Source of the DNA: Colwellia sp. | GTDB taxonomy: Bacteria; Pseudomonadota; Gammaproteobacteria; Enterobacterales; Alteromonadaceae | DNA length: 64,000 nucleotides | Assembly (NCBI GenBank): GCA_013215385.1 | Contig: JABSOY010000011.1 | Span: forward strand, 168,956 to 232,955 | Direction: 5' to 3' | In this document: positions 36,560-46,227 of the stretch, one piece after another | Position numbering within the stretch: position 1 is the stretch's first letter | Layout of the letters: each line of letters starts with the position of its first letter | Notes under the pieces: generated by a model | Told to the model about the DNA's origin: nothing | Databases searched by the model: none | The model's input: only the letters and a program-made list of their open reading frames with translations | Program-made: the position numbers and the translations under genes

Positions 36560-36961
36560 TAATTAGCCATAAATCGACTTTAATCGTGCCACTATATAAA
36601 TATAAAATTAGAATGGAATTACCTTTTGTTGCTCCAAATTAAAAGTTGATTATTAATAGTTATTTTCTGCTCTGCGAGTTTTACGGTCCTTATATTGTGA
36701 AAGCCTGAAAACTTCGATTTCGTATTAAAGCAGTCTATTCTAAGGTCGGTATTGACCTCAGGAAAGGGACTCTTTTGCGCTGACGTTAGAGTTTGTCTCT
36801 CTAACGACAGCAGTGCCGGCGATACTTTCATTCGGAATGTTGGTTTTATCTTGCACTTTACTGACTTATGTCTGAAACTAAAAACGACCTAAAAGTAGAT
36901 CGCTTGGTTACGCCAATAGCGGGCATTAAACTTTTAGTCGCTATATTAATCACTTTAAATT
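36560..36961. other. Intergenic region with a strong hairpin
   Basis: 402 bases. A perfect 8-bp hairpin CGTTAGAG/CTCTAACG with a 7-base loop lies at 36784-36806. A minus-strand frame of 70 codons (36619-36831) has no ribosome binding site or recognisable family and is not called. Confidence 0.4.
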
Positions 36962-38680
36962 TTATTCGAACCTCAGATAAGATTCTACCTTTGCGACCTC
37001 ACGTAAGCATTCTATTTCAACTATGTTGACTTTTTCTCTGTTCTGAAGAGAAACAGTACCTTTTTGCTGACATTTTTCCCTAAACAAGTTATACGCATCA
37101 ATACCTTGGCGAAAAATATCTAAACCGGCGACATACTGAATTTCAGCACTGTGCTGAAAAGTTTTGCATTTATCCATTGGATATGTTTTTACATAATCAT
37201 CGTAACTACTAAAGCTAACGCTATCGCAGTGCATTTCCATGAGATTATAAATAACTTGTTTACCCCAATGTCTCTTAATTGATGAAGGGTAATCAAACGA
37301 TGATTTAGTAGTTATTTCTGTCTGTTCAAACCAAGATGAAATTTCGGACTGATTATCTATATTAGTTTGGCTACTAAACTTCCCCAATGCCTTTGATAAT
37401 AAATCTGAACCTGTCAATTGGCTTAACTCATTAAAATAATCTTGCTGAGTGTAGGTTCTGTTTTTCATATTTGCGTTAAAAAGCCTTTTCCAGAGATCAA
37501 ATACGGATTTATTTGGACTTTTAGCCTTTATCGCAAAATGACTTGCAAGAGCCATGGTTGCACCACAGGTATAATAGTTGCGATAAAGCCGAAGTTCTGC
37601 CGACTGTGCTAACGACTCCTTGCCCTTATTTAATAGGCAACTATTAGTGGAATCTTCGAATTTCTGCATCATCTGTTTTGAGTCAATCAGATCAAATTCT
37701 AACATAGCAAAGTTGGCAAAAGTATCGGCTCCACCTTCATGCATCCAAGCATGTTTCTGGTCTTCGAAAGCAAACATCTGACCATTCCAAAAGTGTGCCG
37801 CCTCATGAGCCAAAAAATGAAATAACATATTGAATTGTTCTTCGTTTTTCGTCTGCCAACGCTTACCATTAATGGTAAGTTGAACTAATCCAGCTAACGT
37901 CCCTCCACTATAATTCGAATAATCACCATCAACTTGATCATAATTAAAAAACACAACCGGCTTAAAATTTAGGGGCTGACCTGTTTTTTTCTCATAATAG
38001 TCGAATAGTTTGGGGAAGTACTGCTGAGTATTATCCCATGCCCATTTGGGTAATATCGGATCTACAATGGCGATCATATTATCGGTTTCGATAGGTGATA
38101 AATTACCAAAGTAAACGTATGTACCTTCCCCCTGTAAATCCCACTGAGCCTTTTCACTATATACATTACCTAAGAAAATGATATTTTGTTTAGGGCTATA
38201 AAAGTGAAATTGAGTACCACGAAAAGAGGATCCAATAGGACTAATGGCTTTATCTTCAATGATATTGGCACCTAGTGCTATATGGTTGGTGTACAACAAG
38301 ACGCTTCCATCGCTGTATCGTAAGTTATGAGTATAATCTTTTTGAATGTCGTCATAATAAGAAGAAAAGGTTAAATCAAGCGATTCGAATTTACTGCCAT
38401 CGATGCTTCGTATGAGTAATACATCACCAGCTTTTTCCCACTTAAACTTTGACTCATCTAGATGGTAGAGCTTGCTTCGGTCAAAATTACTTTGTCGCTG
38501 AAATGCGATATGATCGACAGCTATAGGCAACACATATTGCACCTTCCAAGTGTCTGACTGTTGCTGATGGTGTACATGAATATGCAAACGAAAATCAGTT
38601 TCCGTTGCTAATGATTGGTACGACAAAAAAAGTAGCAGAAAGCTGAGAAGTTTGACGAACGACAGGGCTACACGTTCCAT
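36962..38680 (-). CDS. M1-like (gluzincin) metallopeptidase
   Basis: The 572 aa form starts at ATG 38680, with AAGGAA upstream and a signal peptide directly after (RVALSFVKLLSFLLLFLSYQ); an upstream start eight codons earlier is not needed. The catalytic zinc site HEAAH (H292, E293, H296) is followed 19 residues later by E315 in HEGGAD, the HEXXH-x18-E pattern of family M1. The N-terminal half should be the beta-sandwich. It lacks the GAMEN exopeptidase motif, so it may be a non-aminopeptidase relative. Probably periplasmic. Confidence 0.8.
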   Translation of the reverse strand: MERVALSFVKLLSFLLLFLSYQSLATETDFRLHIHVHHQQQSDTWKVQYVLPIAVDHIAFQRQSNFDRSKLYHLDESKFKWEKAGDVLLIRSIDGSKFESLDLTFSSYYDDIQKDYTHNLRYSDGSVLLYTNHIALGANIIEDKAISPIGSSFRGTQFHFYSPKQNIIFLGNVYSEKAQWDLQGEGTYVYFGNLSPIETDNMIAIVDPILPKWAWDNTQQYFPKLFDYYEKKTGQPLNFKPVVFFNYDQVDGDYSNYSGGTLAGLVQLTINGKRWQTKNEEQFNMLFHFLAHEAAHFWNGQMFAFEDQKHAWMHEGGADTFANFAMLEFDLIDSKQMMQKFEDSTNSCLLNKGKESLAQSAELRLYRNYYTCGATMALASHFAIKAKSPNKSVFDLWKRLFNANMKNRTYTQQDYFNELSQLTGSDLLSKALGKFSSQTNIDNQSEISSWFEQTEITTKSSFDYPSSIKRHWGKQVIYNLMEMHCDSVSFSSYDDYVKTYPMDKCKTFQHSAEIQYVAGLDIFRQGIDAYNLFREKCQQKGTVSLQNREKVNIVEIECLREVAKVESYLRFE

Positions 38681-39092
38681 GAATTTAATTCCTTGATAGC
38701 ACAAACATTTATTGAATAGAGATAATAGATAGTAAATCCAATCGATTTAATTGGTAATCATTTACTGCAAAAACAATGTAATAATTTATGTGGTTTCATT
38801 TCATTAAAATCAATTGTTTCCCAACATAATGTACACATTATGGTCATCACAGCAGAGCTTACCTATGACCACTTTAGGCTTACAGTCGCGATTAGCAATT
38901 CAAAAGCTATATCTGCTTTGACGAAAAATAGAGCTTAGAGCATTAACGAATTAGATCATTAAAATAAAAACTGCCTTCCTATTTTGCATATGGATTTAAC
39001 TGATTATGCTCAAATTTATAACTTTAAATTAAACAACCAAAAATCAAATTCTATATTATACTCAATGAATTAATCCTAAAAGATAACTTTAT
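38681..39092. other. Intergenic region between divergent genes
   Basis: 412 bases separate the peptidase and the sensor-kinase operon. A perfect 18-base palindrome sits near the middle; nothing else was recognised. Confidence 0.5.
38825..38842. promoter_or_regulatory. Perfect 8-bp-arm palindrome
   Basis: CATAATGT and ACATTATG flank a 2-base AC centre. It is a good dimer-binding site candidate between the divergent peptidase and kinase genes; the binding protein is unknown. Confidence 0.5.
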
Positions 39093-40757
39093 ATGAAAGA
39101 TTATTTTTATATTGAAGACGAATATAGGCTTCCTAGTTCTATTGTTATCGCAGTGGTTGTTATTTGTATTGTGCCTTTTCTTTTGCAATTAGTTGGCGGA
39201 GATTTTGGTAATGCCCTATACGTAACTGCAACGAGTCAAACATCTGCAGCTGCTCAAGTAACGACAGATGATATGTTTTATCGTTTATCGGGTGGGTTTA
39301 CTCATGCATTACTTGAGTGGACGGCATTTACTGCTGCTATCTTTGTCGTATTATTGGCTTTTTGTCATTATTCTATAACCAATGACATTACTACGCCTGT
39401 GATTGGTGTGGCATTATTTTGTGCCGGCGCTATGGATGCCTTTCACACTTTAGCTGCGACCAGATTAATAAGTGCAGTTGCAGAAAATAAAGATTTAATT
39501 CCTTTCACTTGGGCGTTATCGCGTATTTTTAATGCGGTTATTATGATTGCCGGTGTAGGGATATTCTTATCTGGTCGGAAAATAAATCCAAAAAATGGTT
39601 TTAAATTTATTATCATTACTAGCTTAATATTTGCCACCATTGGTTACCTGTTAATCTACGTATCAGCAACAAGCTATAATTTGCCACAAACTCAATTTCC
39701 AGATGCAATTATTCGTCGTCCTTATGACATTATCCCATTGTTACTGTTTCTCTTTGCAGGCTTAGTTATTTATCCACTGTTTGCCAAACGCTATCCTAGT
39801 ATTTTTGCCACCGCTTTATTATTAAGTGCCTTACCCGAAGTCGCGGTGGAATTGCATATGGCCTTTGGCTCACAACGATTGTTTGATAGTGATTTTAATA
39901 TTGCTCACTTTTTGAAAATTGTTGCTTATGTAATACCTTTGGTTGGACTAGTATTAGATTATGTACAAACCTACAAAACTCAAATAGAACATCATGAACA
40001 GTTAAAACATAGCCATGAAAATTTAAACGCTAAAGCATTTGAATTAGATCGCACCAATACAAGATTAACGCAATCTAATGCTGAATTAGAAAAATTTGCT
40101 TATATTGCTTCCCACGATTTACAAGAACCATTACGTAAAATTCAAGCATTTGGCGACCGACTGCAAAAACGAGTGTCAATTGTTGATGATGAAAAAGCCG
40201 TTGATTATATTGATAGAATGCAAAAGTCTTCGACACGGATGCGCAGTTTAATTGATGATTTATTGAAGTTTTCTCGGGTTGGTAGTGACGATTTCATCCT
40301 AAAAGAGACCAAACTTAATGAGGTCTTAGATAATGTGCTTGATGATTTACATATCAGTATTAAAGAAAAATCTGCTCAGATAAATGTCGAAAAATTACCT
40401 ACTATTTTGGCAGAAAGTAATAAACTGTATCAGGTGTTTTTAAATATATTATCTAATGCCCTTAAATTTTCAAAAGCCGACCAAGCGCCAATTATTACCA
40501 TAAGCTGTCAGCAAATATTGAAGGAAAACAGAAACTATTGGCAAATTAACATACAAGACAATGGTATTGGCTTTGAACAAGAGTACGCGGATAAAATATT
40601 TGAGGTATTTCAACGCTTACATGGCCGTAGCCAATATCCAGGGACAGGCATAGGTCTGGCGATATGTAAAAAAGTAGTAGAAAAGCACAACGGCATAATA
40701 TCCGTTGAGTCAGAATTGGATAAAGGCACCTGCTTTACTTTATTATTCGAAGTATAA
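39093..40757 (+). CDS. Membrane sensor histidine kinase with MASE-like domain
   Basis: This 554 aa protein has about seven TM segments (15-290) with polar signatures GGFTHALLEWTAF and GAMDAFHTLA typical of MASE-type sensors, a coiled coil (295-335), HisKA with H341 (ASHDLQEPLRKIQAFGDRL) and HATPase (ILSNALKFS, DNGIGFE, GTGIGLAI). The H-box form (SHDLQEPLR) is the type found next to Rcp1-like receivers, and such a receiver is the next gene, 27 bases away. The ligand is unknown. Confidence 0.92.
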   Translation: MKDYFYIEDEYRLPSSIVIAVVVICIVPFLLQLVGGDFGNALYVTATSQTSAAAQVTTDDMFYRLSGGFTHALLEWTAFTAAIFVVLLAFCHYSITNDITTPVIGVALFCAGAMDAFHTLAATRLISAVAENKDLIPFTWALSRIFNAVIMIAGVGIFLSGRKINPKNGFKFIIITSLIFATIGYLLIYVSATSYNLPQTQFPDAIIRRPYDIIPLLLFLFAGLVIYPLFAKRYPSIFATALLLSALPEVAVELHMAFGSQRLFDSDFNIAHFLKIVAYVIPLVGLVLDYVQTYKTQIEHHEQLKHSHENLNAKAFELDRTNTRLTQSNAELEKFAYIASHDLQEPLRKIQAFGDRLQKRVSIVDDEKAVDYIDRMQKSSTRMRSLIDDLLKFSRVGSDDFILKETKLNEVLDNVLDDLHISIKEKSAQINVEKLPTILAESNKLYQVFLNILSNALKFSKADQAPIITISCQQILKENRNYWQINIQDNGIGFEQEYADKIFEVFQRLHGRSQYPGTGIGLAICKKVVEKHNGIISVESELDKGTCFTLLFEV

Positions 40758-40784
40758 GACAAAGAGTATATTTGAGGAAAACCT

Positions 40785-41234
40785 ATGAATGAAAATTTAA
40801 AACCGATAAGAATACATATGTGTGATGATGACCCTGACGATCAATTATTGGTGAGTGATGCTTTAGAAGAAGCTCGATTGGGTAACGATATAGATTTCAC
40901 TAACAATGGCAAAGAATTACTGCAATATTTAAATCGCGAAGGACAATTTAGCCATTTAGTTGATCAACCGCTACCTGGATTAATTTTATTAGATTTAAAT
41001 ATGCCGGTAATGGACGGCAGGGAAGTGTTAAGTAAAATAAAGCAACACGAAAAATTCCGTTCAATACCAATCATCGTCTTAACCACTTCAAAAGCAGAGG
41101 CCGATATCGCCCGAACTTATGACATGGGGGTTAATTCTTTTATTATGAAACCGGTCTCATTTGATAGTTTGGTTGATATGGTTAAGTCAGTTACTGATTA
41201 TTGGTTTCATTTAGTCTCCTTACCGCAAAAATAA
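40785..41234 (+). CDS. Rcp1-like single-domain response regulator
   Basis: This 149 aa receiver has CDDDPDD at the N terminus, phospho-acceptor D70 (LLDLNMPVMDG), T100 and K122 before proline, and the longer C-terminal helix (DYWFHLVSLP) of the Rcp1 family that works with phytochrome-type kinases. It lies between its likely kinase and a REC-GGDEF-EAL protein, so it may relay or compete for phosphate with the latter. Confidence 0.92.
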   Translation: MNENLKPIRIHMCDDDPDDQLLVSDALEEARLGNDIDFTNNGKELLQYLNREGQFSHLVDQPLPGLILLDLNMPVMDGREVLSKIKQHEKFRSIPIIVLTTSKAEADIARTYDMGVNSFIMKPVSFDSLVDMVKSVTDYWFHLVSLPQK

Positions 41235-41250
41235 CGGAGGTAACTAAAGA

Positions 41251-42924
41251 TTGAAAATGGGAAAATATTCTAAGTTCAAAGTTCTGATTGTTGAAGATGA
41301 TGAAGATGATTACATCTTACTAGAGGAATTATTAATAGAAGCTGTTGGTGAGATTGGTACTATCACTTGGGCTGAAGACTTTAAGTCTGCTCGAGTTAAA
41401 ATAACCAATGAGCATTTTGATTTTTATTTCTTGGATAATCGTCTCGGTGCCGAATTAGGTCTAGATTTAATCGTCGAAATAAAACAGCAGTATGAAACAG
41501 CTCCGCCAATTGTTATGTTGTCAGGAGTCGATGATTATCAAACAGATCTCGAAGCAATGGAGAAAGGCGCTGATGATTACTTGATAAAAAGTGAATTAAC
41601 CGCGCATTTACTTGAACGGACATTTCGCTATTCCTTAAAGAGTAAAGATCTAGAAGCTAAACTGGCAAAATTGGCTCATTATGATGGTTTGACCGGCTTG
41701 TATAATCGTAGTCTTTTTAATGAATTACTGGTCAAATCTATTCAACAAAGTGAACGTACCGGGCAAAAATTTGCCTTAGTAACGCTAGATTTAGATAACT
41801 TTAAATTTGTTAATGATAATTATGGGCACCCAGCTGGCGATCAACTACTAACCAAAATTTCTCGGCGATTAAAACACTCAACCCGAAGTTCGGACATAGT
41901 GGCAAGGTTAGGCGGCGATGAATTTTCATTATTGTTAAAAGATGTCAAAAATGACTCTGACTTTGTTAAGTTAGTAGAAAGTATTATGGGTATTTTTCAA
42001 GAGCCTATACAAGTTGACAGTAAATCTGTTTCAGTAACAACCAGTGCTGGCATAGCTATTTTCCCCACTGATGCTCAAACAGCGAGTGAGTTAATTGACA
42101 ATAGTGATCGCGCTATGTACCAAGCTAAAGCACTTGGTCGAGATAATTATAGTTTTTACAATCAAAAGTTACATCAAGAAGCGATAGTTAAACATCAATT
42201 AGAATTAGAGCTAAATGCTGCAATCGATAACAACCAATTACTTCTGCATTATCAACCCATAATTCATCTAAAAACTGGGAATATCACTTCCTATGAAGCT
42301 TTATTGAGATGGCCTGATAAAAACAATGGTTTCCGTAATACGGAAGAGTTTATTGAGGTCGCAGAAGAGAGCAGCTTAATATTAAAAATAGGTGATTGGG
42401 TTTTTAAACAAGCTTGTTTACAGCTTAAAATTTGGTCTGAGCAGGGAATTACCGACCGACATATTTCAATTAATGCCTCAGCAAATCAATTTAACTCGGA
42501 TGACTTTACCCAACAGGTAGAGAAATACCTAAAAGAAACACCTGACTTGGCAAAGCAATTAACCATAGAATTAACAGAACGTAAACCATTGGTTATTTCC
42601 CCCACGACCGTAAACAGACTGCTACTATTATCTGGAATAGGGTTTAAATTCTCAGTCGATGATTTTGGTATTGGTCATTCTTCGATTTCTTATCTACGTG
42701 CATTTCCAATGGATTCAATAAAAATAGATAAGTCTATAATACAGAATATCTTAATATCCGAAGAAGATCTGGCGCTTTGTACTGCAATTATCGCCTTGGG
42801 AAAGGCGTTAAGTTTAGACGTTATTGCGGAAGGCGTAGAGACAGAAGAAATTGCCAATCTGCTTAGTTCCTTATCTTGCCCATACGCTCAGGGCTACTTG
42901 TATTCGAAGCCAATGCCTTTGTAG
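41251..42924 (+). CDS. REC-GGDEF-EAL response regulator
   Basis: This 557 aa protein has a receiver at about 8-130 (acceptor D62 in YFLDNRLG), a GGDEF domain with an intact motif at 221-225 and an RSSD inhibitory site before it, and an EAL domain with E349-A350-L351 (SYEALLRW), DDFGIGHSS and AEGVE. Both activities look possible; the receiver should switch between them. The TTG at 41251 is preferred: GGAGGT is 9 bases upstream, against 15 for ATG 41257. Third gene of the operon. Confidence 0.92.
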   Translation: MKMGKYSKFKVLIVEDDEDDYILLEELLIEAVGEIGTITWAEDFKSARVKITNEHFDFYFLDNRLGAELGLDLIVEIKQQYETAPPIVMLSGVDDYQTDLEAMEKGADDYLIKSELTAHLLERTFRYSLKSKDLEAKLAKLAHYDGLTGLYNRSLFNELLVKSIQQSERTGQKFALVTLDLDNFKFVNDNYGHPAGDQLLTKISRRLKHSTRSSDIVARLGGDEFSLLLKDVKNDSDFVKLVESIMGIFQEPIQVDSKSVSVTTSAGIAIFPTDAQTASELIDNSDRAMYQAKALGRDNYSFYNQKLHQEAIVKHQLELELNAAIDNNQLLLHYQPIIHLKTGNITSYEALLRWPDKNNGFRNTEEFIEVAEESSLILKIGDWVFKQACLQLKIWSEQGITDRHISINASANQFNSDDFTQQVEKYLKETPDLAKQLTIELTERKPLVISPTTVNRLLLLSGIGFKFSVDDFGIGHSSISYLRAFPMDSIKIDKSIIQNILISEEDLALCTAIIALGKALSLDVIAEGVETEEIANLLSSLSCPYAQGYLYSKPMPL

Positions 42925-43045
42925 CTTGTTATTATAAATTAGTACGTCTGCTGCTAACTGAAGACTGCTTACAATACGCTATGCAAAACTGACCGTTACA
43001 CTTAACTATTAACAGGGTCTGATAATCTCTGACTCACCATAAGTG

Positions 43046-43621
43046 CTATATTACACCAAGTTTTAAGCCTGCCTCTCGACGGCATGCGGCCAATAACTTT
43101 ATAACTGCATTTTTGTTGCCCATAGTTCTTGCTATAGCTACTGCGCCAATAATCATTGCCGTTACTGACAAAATATCTTGTTCATCGCAATCAACATAGC
43201 TGGTAGTGAACTCCATCATTGCTTTATTCATACCATGGTAAACACCGGCGTAAACCGCTTTTGTTTCTTCACTTCGCGTATTTATATCTGTTGCTAAAAA
43301 GGCGAGTGGACAAGGCTGTATCCCTTGCACATGCTCAAAACTAAGGTAACCATCTAGCAATAGGGATACCCATTCTTTATCAGAAATGTTAACTGGTTTA
43401 AGCTTGGCTAGATTAGAGCTACTGGCGCTAAACTTTAATGAGGCAGCGTATAAATCAGCTTTGCTGGTAAAGTGAGCATAAAAAGCCCCTCTGGTAAGTC
43501 CACAGTCGTTCATTATTACATTCACGGTAACACCATCAAAACCTTTGGCAGTAAATAGCCTAAATGCGCTTTCAAGAATTTTTATACGGGTGTTTTCTTT
43601 GTGTTTCTTTGTGTATGGCAT
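43046..43621 (-). CDS. TetR/AcrR-family transcriptional regulator
   Basis: This 191 aa protein has a TetR helix-turn-helix at about 10-57 (RIKILESAFRLFTAKGFDG, then MNDCGLTRGAFYAHFTSKAD), a hallmark of the NemR/AcrR group, and a helical effector domain with Cys residues (PCPLAFLATD, DCDEQD) that could sense electrophiles (inference). It is divergent from a MAPEG gene, with a palindrome between, so it probably represses that gene. Confidence 0.88.
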   Translation of the reverse strand: MPYTKKHKENTRIKILESAFRLFTAKGFDGVTVNVIMNDCGLTRGAFYAHFTSKADLYAASLKFSASSSNLAKLKPVNISDKEWVSLLLDGYLSFEHVQGIQPCPLAFLATDINTRSEETKAVYAGVYHGMNKAMMEFTTSYVDCDEQDILSVTAMIIGAVAIARTMGNKNAVIKLLAACRREAGLKLGVI

Positions 43622-43641
43622 GAAAATAGATAAAAGATTTA

Positions 43642-43659
43642 ATATGATCTATATCATAT
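43642..43659. promoter_or_regulatory. Palindrome, probable TetR operator
   Basis: ATATGAT and ATCATAT flank a 4-base CTAT spacer, perfect 7-bp arms, 20 bases upstream of the TetR start and before the divergent MAPEG unit. Confidence 0.55.
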
Positions 43660-43705
43660 ATTAGATACAACTTAGTATGCAGCCTTTATTATTAGGAGAG
43701 AGTAA

Positions 43706-43834
43706 ATGAATGTATTTCATATATATTTTCACTGTAAAAAGGTAAACCCCACTTTATCATTGCCTGCTATAATCTCAAGCCAATGGCACCGTCAAAATAA
43801 CTTAAGGTTACAGGGAGGTAAATTATGGAAATAA
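43706..43834 (+). CDS. 42-codon leader frame overlapping the MAPEG start
   Basis: ATG 43706 has a strong AGGAGAG upstream. The frame (MNVFHIYFHCKKVNPTLSLP and on) ends at 43834, overlapping the MAPEG start codon at 43825 by 10 bases and covering its GGAGG. It may be a coupling leader peptide rather than a protein with its own job. Confidence 0.4.
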   Translation: MNVFHIYFHCKKVNPTLSLPAIISSQWHRQNNLRLQGGKLWK

Positions 43835-44241
43835 TTTACCCAATATTTACTCTTGTTATATTAACCTTAGCCGTTGGTTTTAGCCTTGGATCCTCAAGAT
43901 TAATGAGTGTCAAAAAAGGGCATGTTGATAAAAGATATTACAAGTTAATGTCGGGCTACGAAGCACCAGAGTATGTTTTAAAGCTTGGTCGAAACTTTAC
44001 TAATCTTCTTGAAATTCCCGTGTTGTTTTATGTATTAGGGCTGTTAATTATTGCCTTAAACATTAATAGCTCGTTTATAAATGGACTCGCATGGGGCTTT
44101 GTTGCTTTACGAATAGTGCATTCTTTTATCCATATTACTTACAATAATACGAAACATCGATTCTATCCTTATTTATTCTCAGCCATTATTCTTTTAGCGA
44201 TGTGGGTAGAGTTAATTATTATTGTTAATCAAAAAATATAA
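43825..44241 (+). CDS. MAPEG-family membrane protein
   Basis: This 138 aa protein has four hydrophobic segments, with the MAPEG-type ALRIVHSFIHI motif (residues about 93-103), the N-terminal FSLGSSRLM segment and a Arg/Asn-rich loop (GRNFTNLLEIPVLFYVLG, a family hallmark). MAPEG proteins include glutathione transferases and eicosanoid enzymes; bacterial copies are poorly known. A TetR gene with Cys-rich effector domain is divergent, fitting detoxification of reactive compounds. GGAGG lies 7 bases before the ATG. Confidence 0.88.
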   Translation: MEIIYPIFTLVILTLAVGFSLGSSRLMSVKKGHVDKRYYKLMSGYEAPEYVLKLGRNFTNLLEIPVLFYVLGLLIIALNINSSFINGLAWGFVALRIVHSFIHITYNNTKHRFYPYLFSAIILLAMWVELIIIVNQKI

Positions 44242-44536
44242 CCAAAGCATCATCGATACAAGAACTAATCCGTCGTTTGGTAAAATGAAGCTAAGATCTT
44301 AACCAGTCAACAACTAAAATTAGCTTAGTGTTCATGACCTCTCTGACCAATAAAGTAGACCTTTAGCTGAAAACCAATGTTGACTAGGATACTTGGAATA
44401 AATTCAAATTTCGACTTAAGAAAGTAACAGCCCATCTCAAAGAGGTTCATTTAAAGACAATGCTTTGTTATAAAAATTAACTTATCAATGCGATACAACT
44501 AGATAAATTAATCTAGTCAAATCATAGGAAGTCATA

Positions 44537-45493
44537 TTGAAAGTCTTTAAACTCATTATACTCACCTTTGGCCTAATGGGATTGGTGACCAATTTCGTGT
44601 CGGCCACCGATCAGACAGCGAATGCTAACTTTGATTTTTCGGTAACACCCATTGCCGAAAATGTGTATAGCATCATTTCACCATCATATGGTTTACCTAG
44701 CCCTGAGAACAAAGGTTGGAATTCAAATAGTCACTTTGTTGTTACCGACAAAGGGGTTTTGGTTTTTGATACCGGGTCCTCTGAGTTAATTGCTAAAGGC
44801 ATTAGAAGCGCTATTAAATCAGTCACGAATAAACCGGTTCGTTGGGTGGTTAATTCCCATAGTCATGCAGATCACTGGTTTGGTAATGCTGAGTTTGCCA
44901 ATACGGGCGCTGAGATTATAGCAAGTGCTCGAGCGGTAACTATAATGAAAGAGGATGGGCCTAGTACGGTAGGTTTTTTTTCCCGCGTAACTAAAGGTGT
45001 AACTGGCTCTACCCGTCTTGTATATCCGACTTTGTTATTGGCTCAAAGAGAAAAGCGTAATCTAGGGGGAGTGGATGTTGAATTCATTTTTTCTAATGAT
45101 GCACATTCTCCTGGAGATATTTTGATGTGGTTGCCTAAACAAAAAATTATATTTGGCGGAGATGTATTGAATTCTGATTGGATGCCGATTATTACGGGCC
45201 ATGGAAACGTACCTAACTGGATTGACACCCTTTATACTGTGGCAAAGTTGAATCCAGCTATTGTTTTATCTGGGCACGGTAAAGCGACCACGGGCAAGTC
45301 GGTTATACGAGATGCTGATTTATTAGCTGCTGTTTGGAAGCTGGTAAAGAAAGGTTATGAAGGGGGCAAAAAGCAAGATGAAATTCTGTCGCAAGTTAGC
45401 GATAAACTAGCGCCAAAATATAAATCTTTATATAAAGATTTCGATTCGGCTATCAAGCATCAAGTTAAGCTGATACATAAACAACAGCAGTAG
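44537..45493 (+). CDS. Periplasmic metallo-beta-lactamase-fold hydrolase
   Basis: This 318 aa protein has a signal peptide (about 1-23) and the HxHxDH zinc motif (NSHSHADHWFGN), further His/Asp at DAHSPGD and SGHGK. It belongs to the quinoprotein-relay-associated and related MBL group rather than true lactamases. The TTG start has AGGAAG 6 bases upstream. It precedes a Tat-exported dioxygenase-like gene by about 95 bases, so both may handle extracytoplasmic substrates. The substrate is unknown. Confidence 0.85.
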   Translation: MKVFKLIILTFGLMGLVTNFVSATDQTANANFDFSVTPIAENVYSIISPSYGLPSPENKGWNSNSHFVVTDKGVLVFDTGSSELIAKGIRSAIKSVTNKPVRWVVNSHSHADHWFGNAEFANTGAEIIASARAVTIMKEDGPSTVGFFSRVTKGVTGSTRLVYPTLLLAQREKRNLGGVDVEFIFSNDAHSPGDILMWLPKQKIIFGGDVLNSDWMPIITGHGNVPNWIDTLYTVAKLNPAIVLSGHGKATTGKSVIRDADLLAAVWKLVKKGYEGGKKQDEILSQVSDKLAPKYKSLYKDFDSAIKHQVKLIHKQQQ

Positions 45494-45588
45494 CTAATTT
45501 TTACCACACTGTTATTTGGTAAGTGTAAAAGTCGGCTTTGTTTTTTGGAAATGAATGTTTTGATAAAAATTTTAAGGAGATACCCTAA

Positions 45589-46227
45589 ATGAAGTTAGTA
45601 ACACGTAGAGGTCTATTGAAAGGTTTTATTGCAATTACCAGCCTATCGGTCTTTTCGCGCAATGCCGTATCCGCCATTTTGACACCAAGTGCGACGGAGG
45701 GACCGTTTTATCCAAATTCTTCTATGCGTTTGGCCGATGTAGACAACGATCTTGTCAAAGTCATGGGAACTGTAAAGAAGGCTGGCGGTGAAATTATTAG
45801 GCTAAAAGGTAAGGTGATGTCTAAGGATGGTAAGATGTTGGCAGGGCACCGAATAGAGATTTGGCAATGTGATGTCAATGGCAAATATTTACACCCAAGC
45901 GATAATCGAAATGTTATTTACGACAATGGACTTCAGGAATTCCAAGGGTTTCAAGGATTTGGACATGACGTAACCGACATTAATGGCAACTATAGTTTTC
46001 GAACTATAAAGCCAGCTATATATCCTGGCCGCGCACCACATATTCATGTCAAAGTACTAAACGGGAAACGCGAAATATTAACCACTCAATTTTATATTGC
46101 TGGAGATGCGAACAACAATGCTGACAGTATCTATCGTCGGATGTCGGCCAAACAAGCCCAAAGTGTTTCCATGGTATTTACAGAGCATAACAATGTTCTT
46201 GAAACCAATATTGATGTGATCATATAA
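45589..46227 (+). CDS. Tat-exported intradiol dioxygenase-like protein
   Basis: This 212 aa protein has a twin-arginine signal (TRRGLLKGFIA) followed by a short hydrophobic segment ending near AVSA. The rest is an intradiol (catechol/protocatechuate) dioxygenase fold: ATEGPFYP, EIWQCDVNGKYLHP, then IYPGRAPHIHVKV, with the Tyr and the paired His of the non-haem iron site. The Tat leader implies folding with iron before export. An attC-like repeat starts near its stop codon. Confidence 0.85.
   Translation: MKLVTRRGLLKGFIAITSLSVFSRNAVSAILTPSATEGPFYPNSSMRLADVDNDLVKVMGTVKKAGGEIIRLKGKVMSKDGKMLAGHRIEIWQCDVNGKYLHPSDNRNVIYDNGLQEFQGFQGFGHDVTDINGNYSFRTIKPAIYPGRAPHIHVKVLNGKREILTTQFYIAGDANNNADSIYRRMSAKQAQSVSMVFTEHNNVLETNIDVII

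Noticed and set aside
36619..36831. Minus-strand frame of 70 codons
   Set aside because: No ribosome binding site and no recognisable family; left as intergenic.
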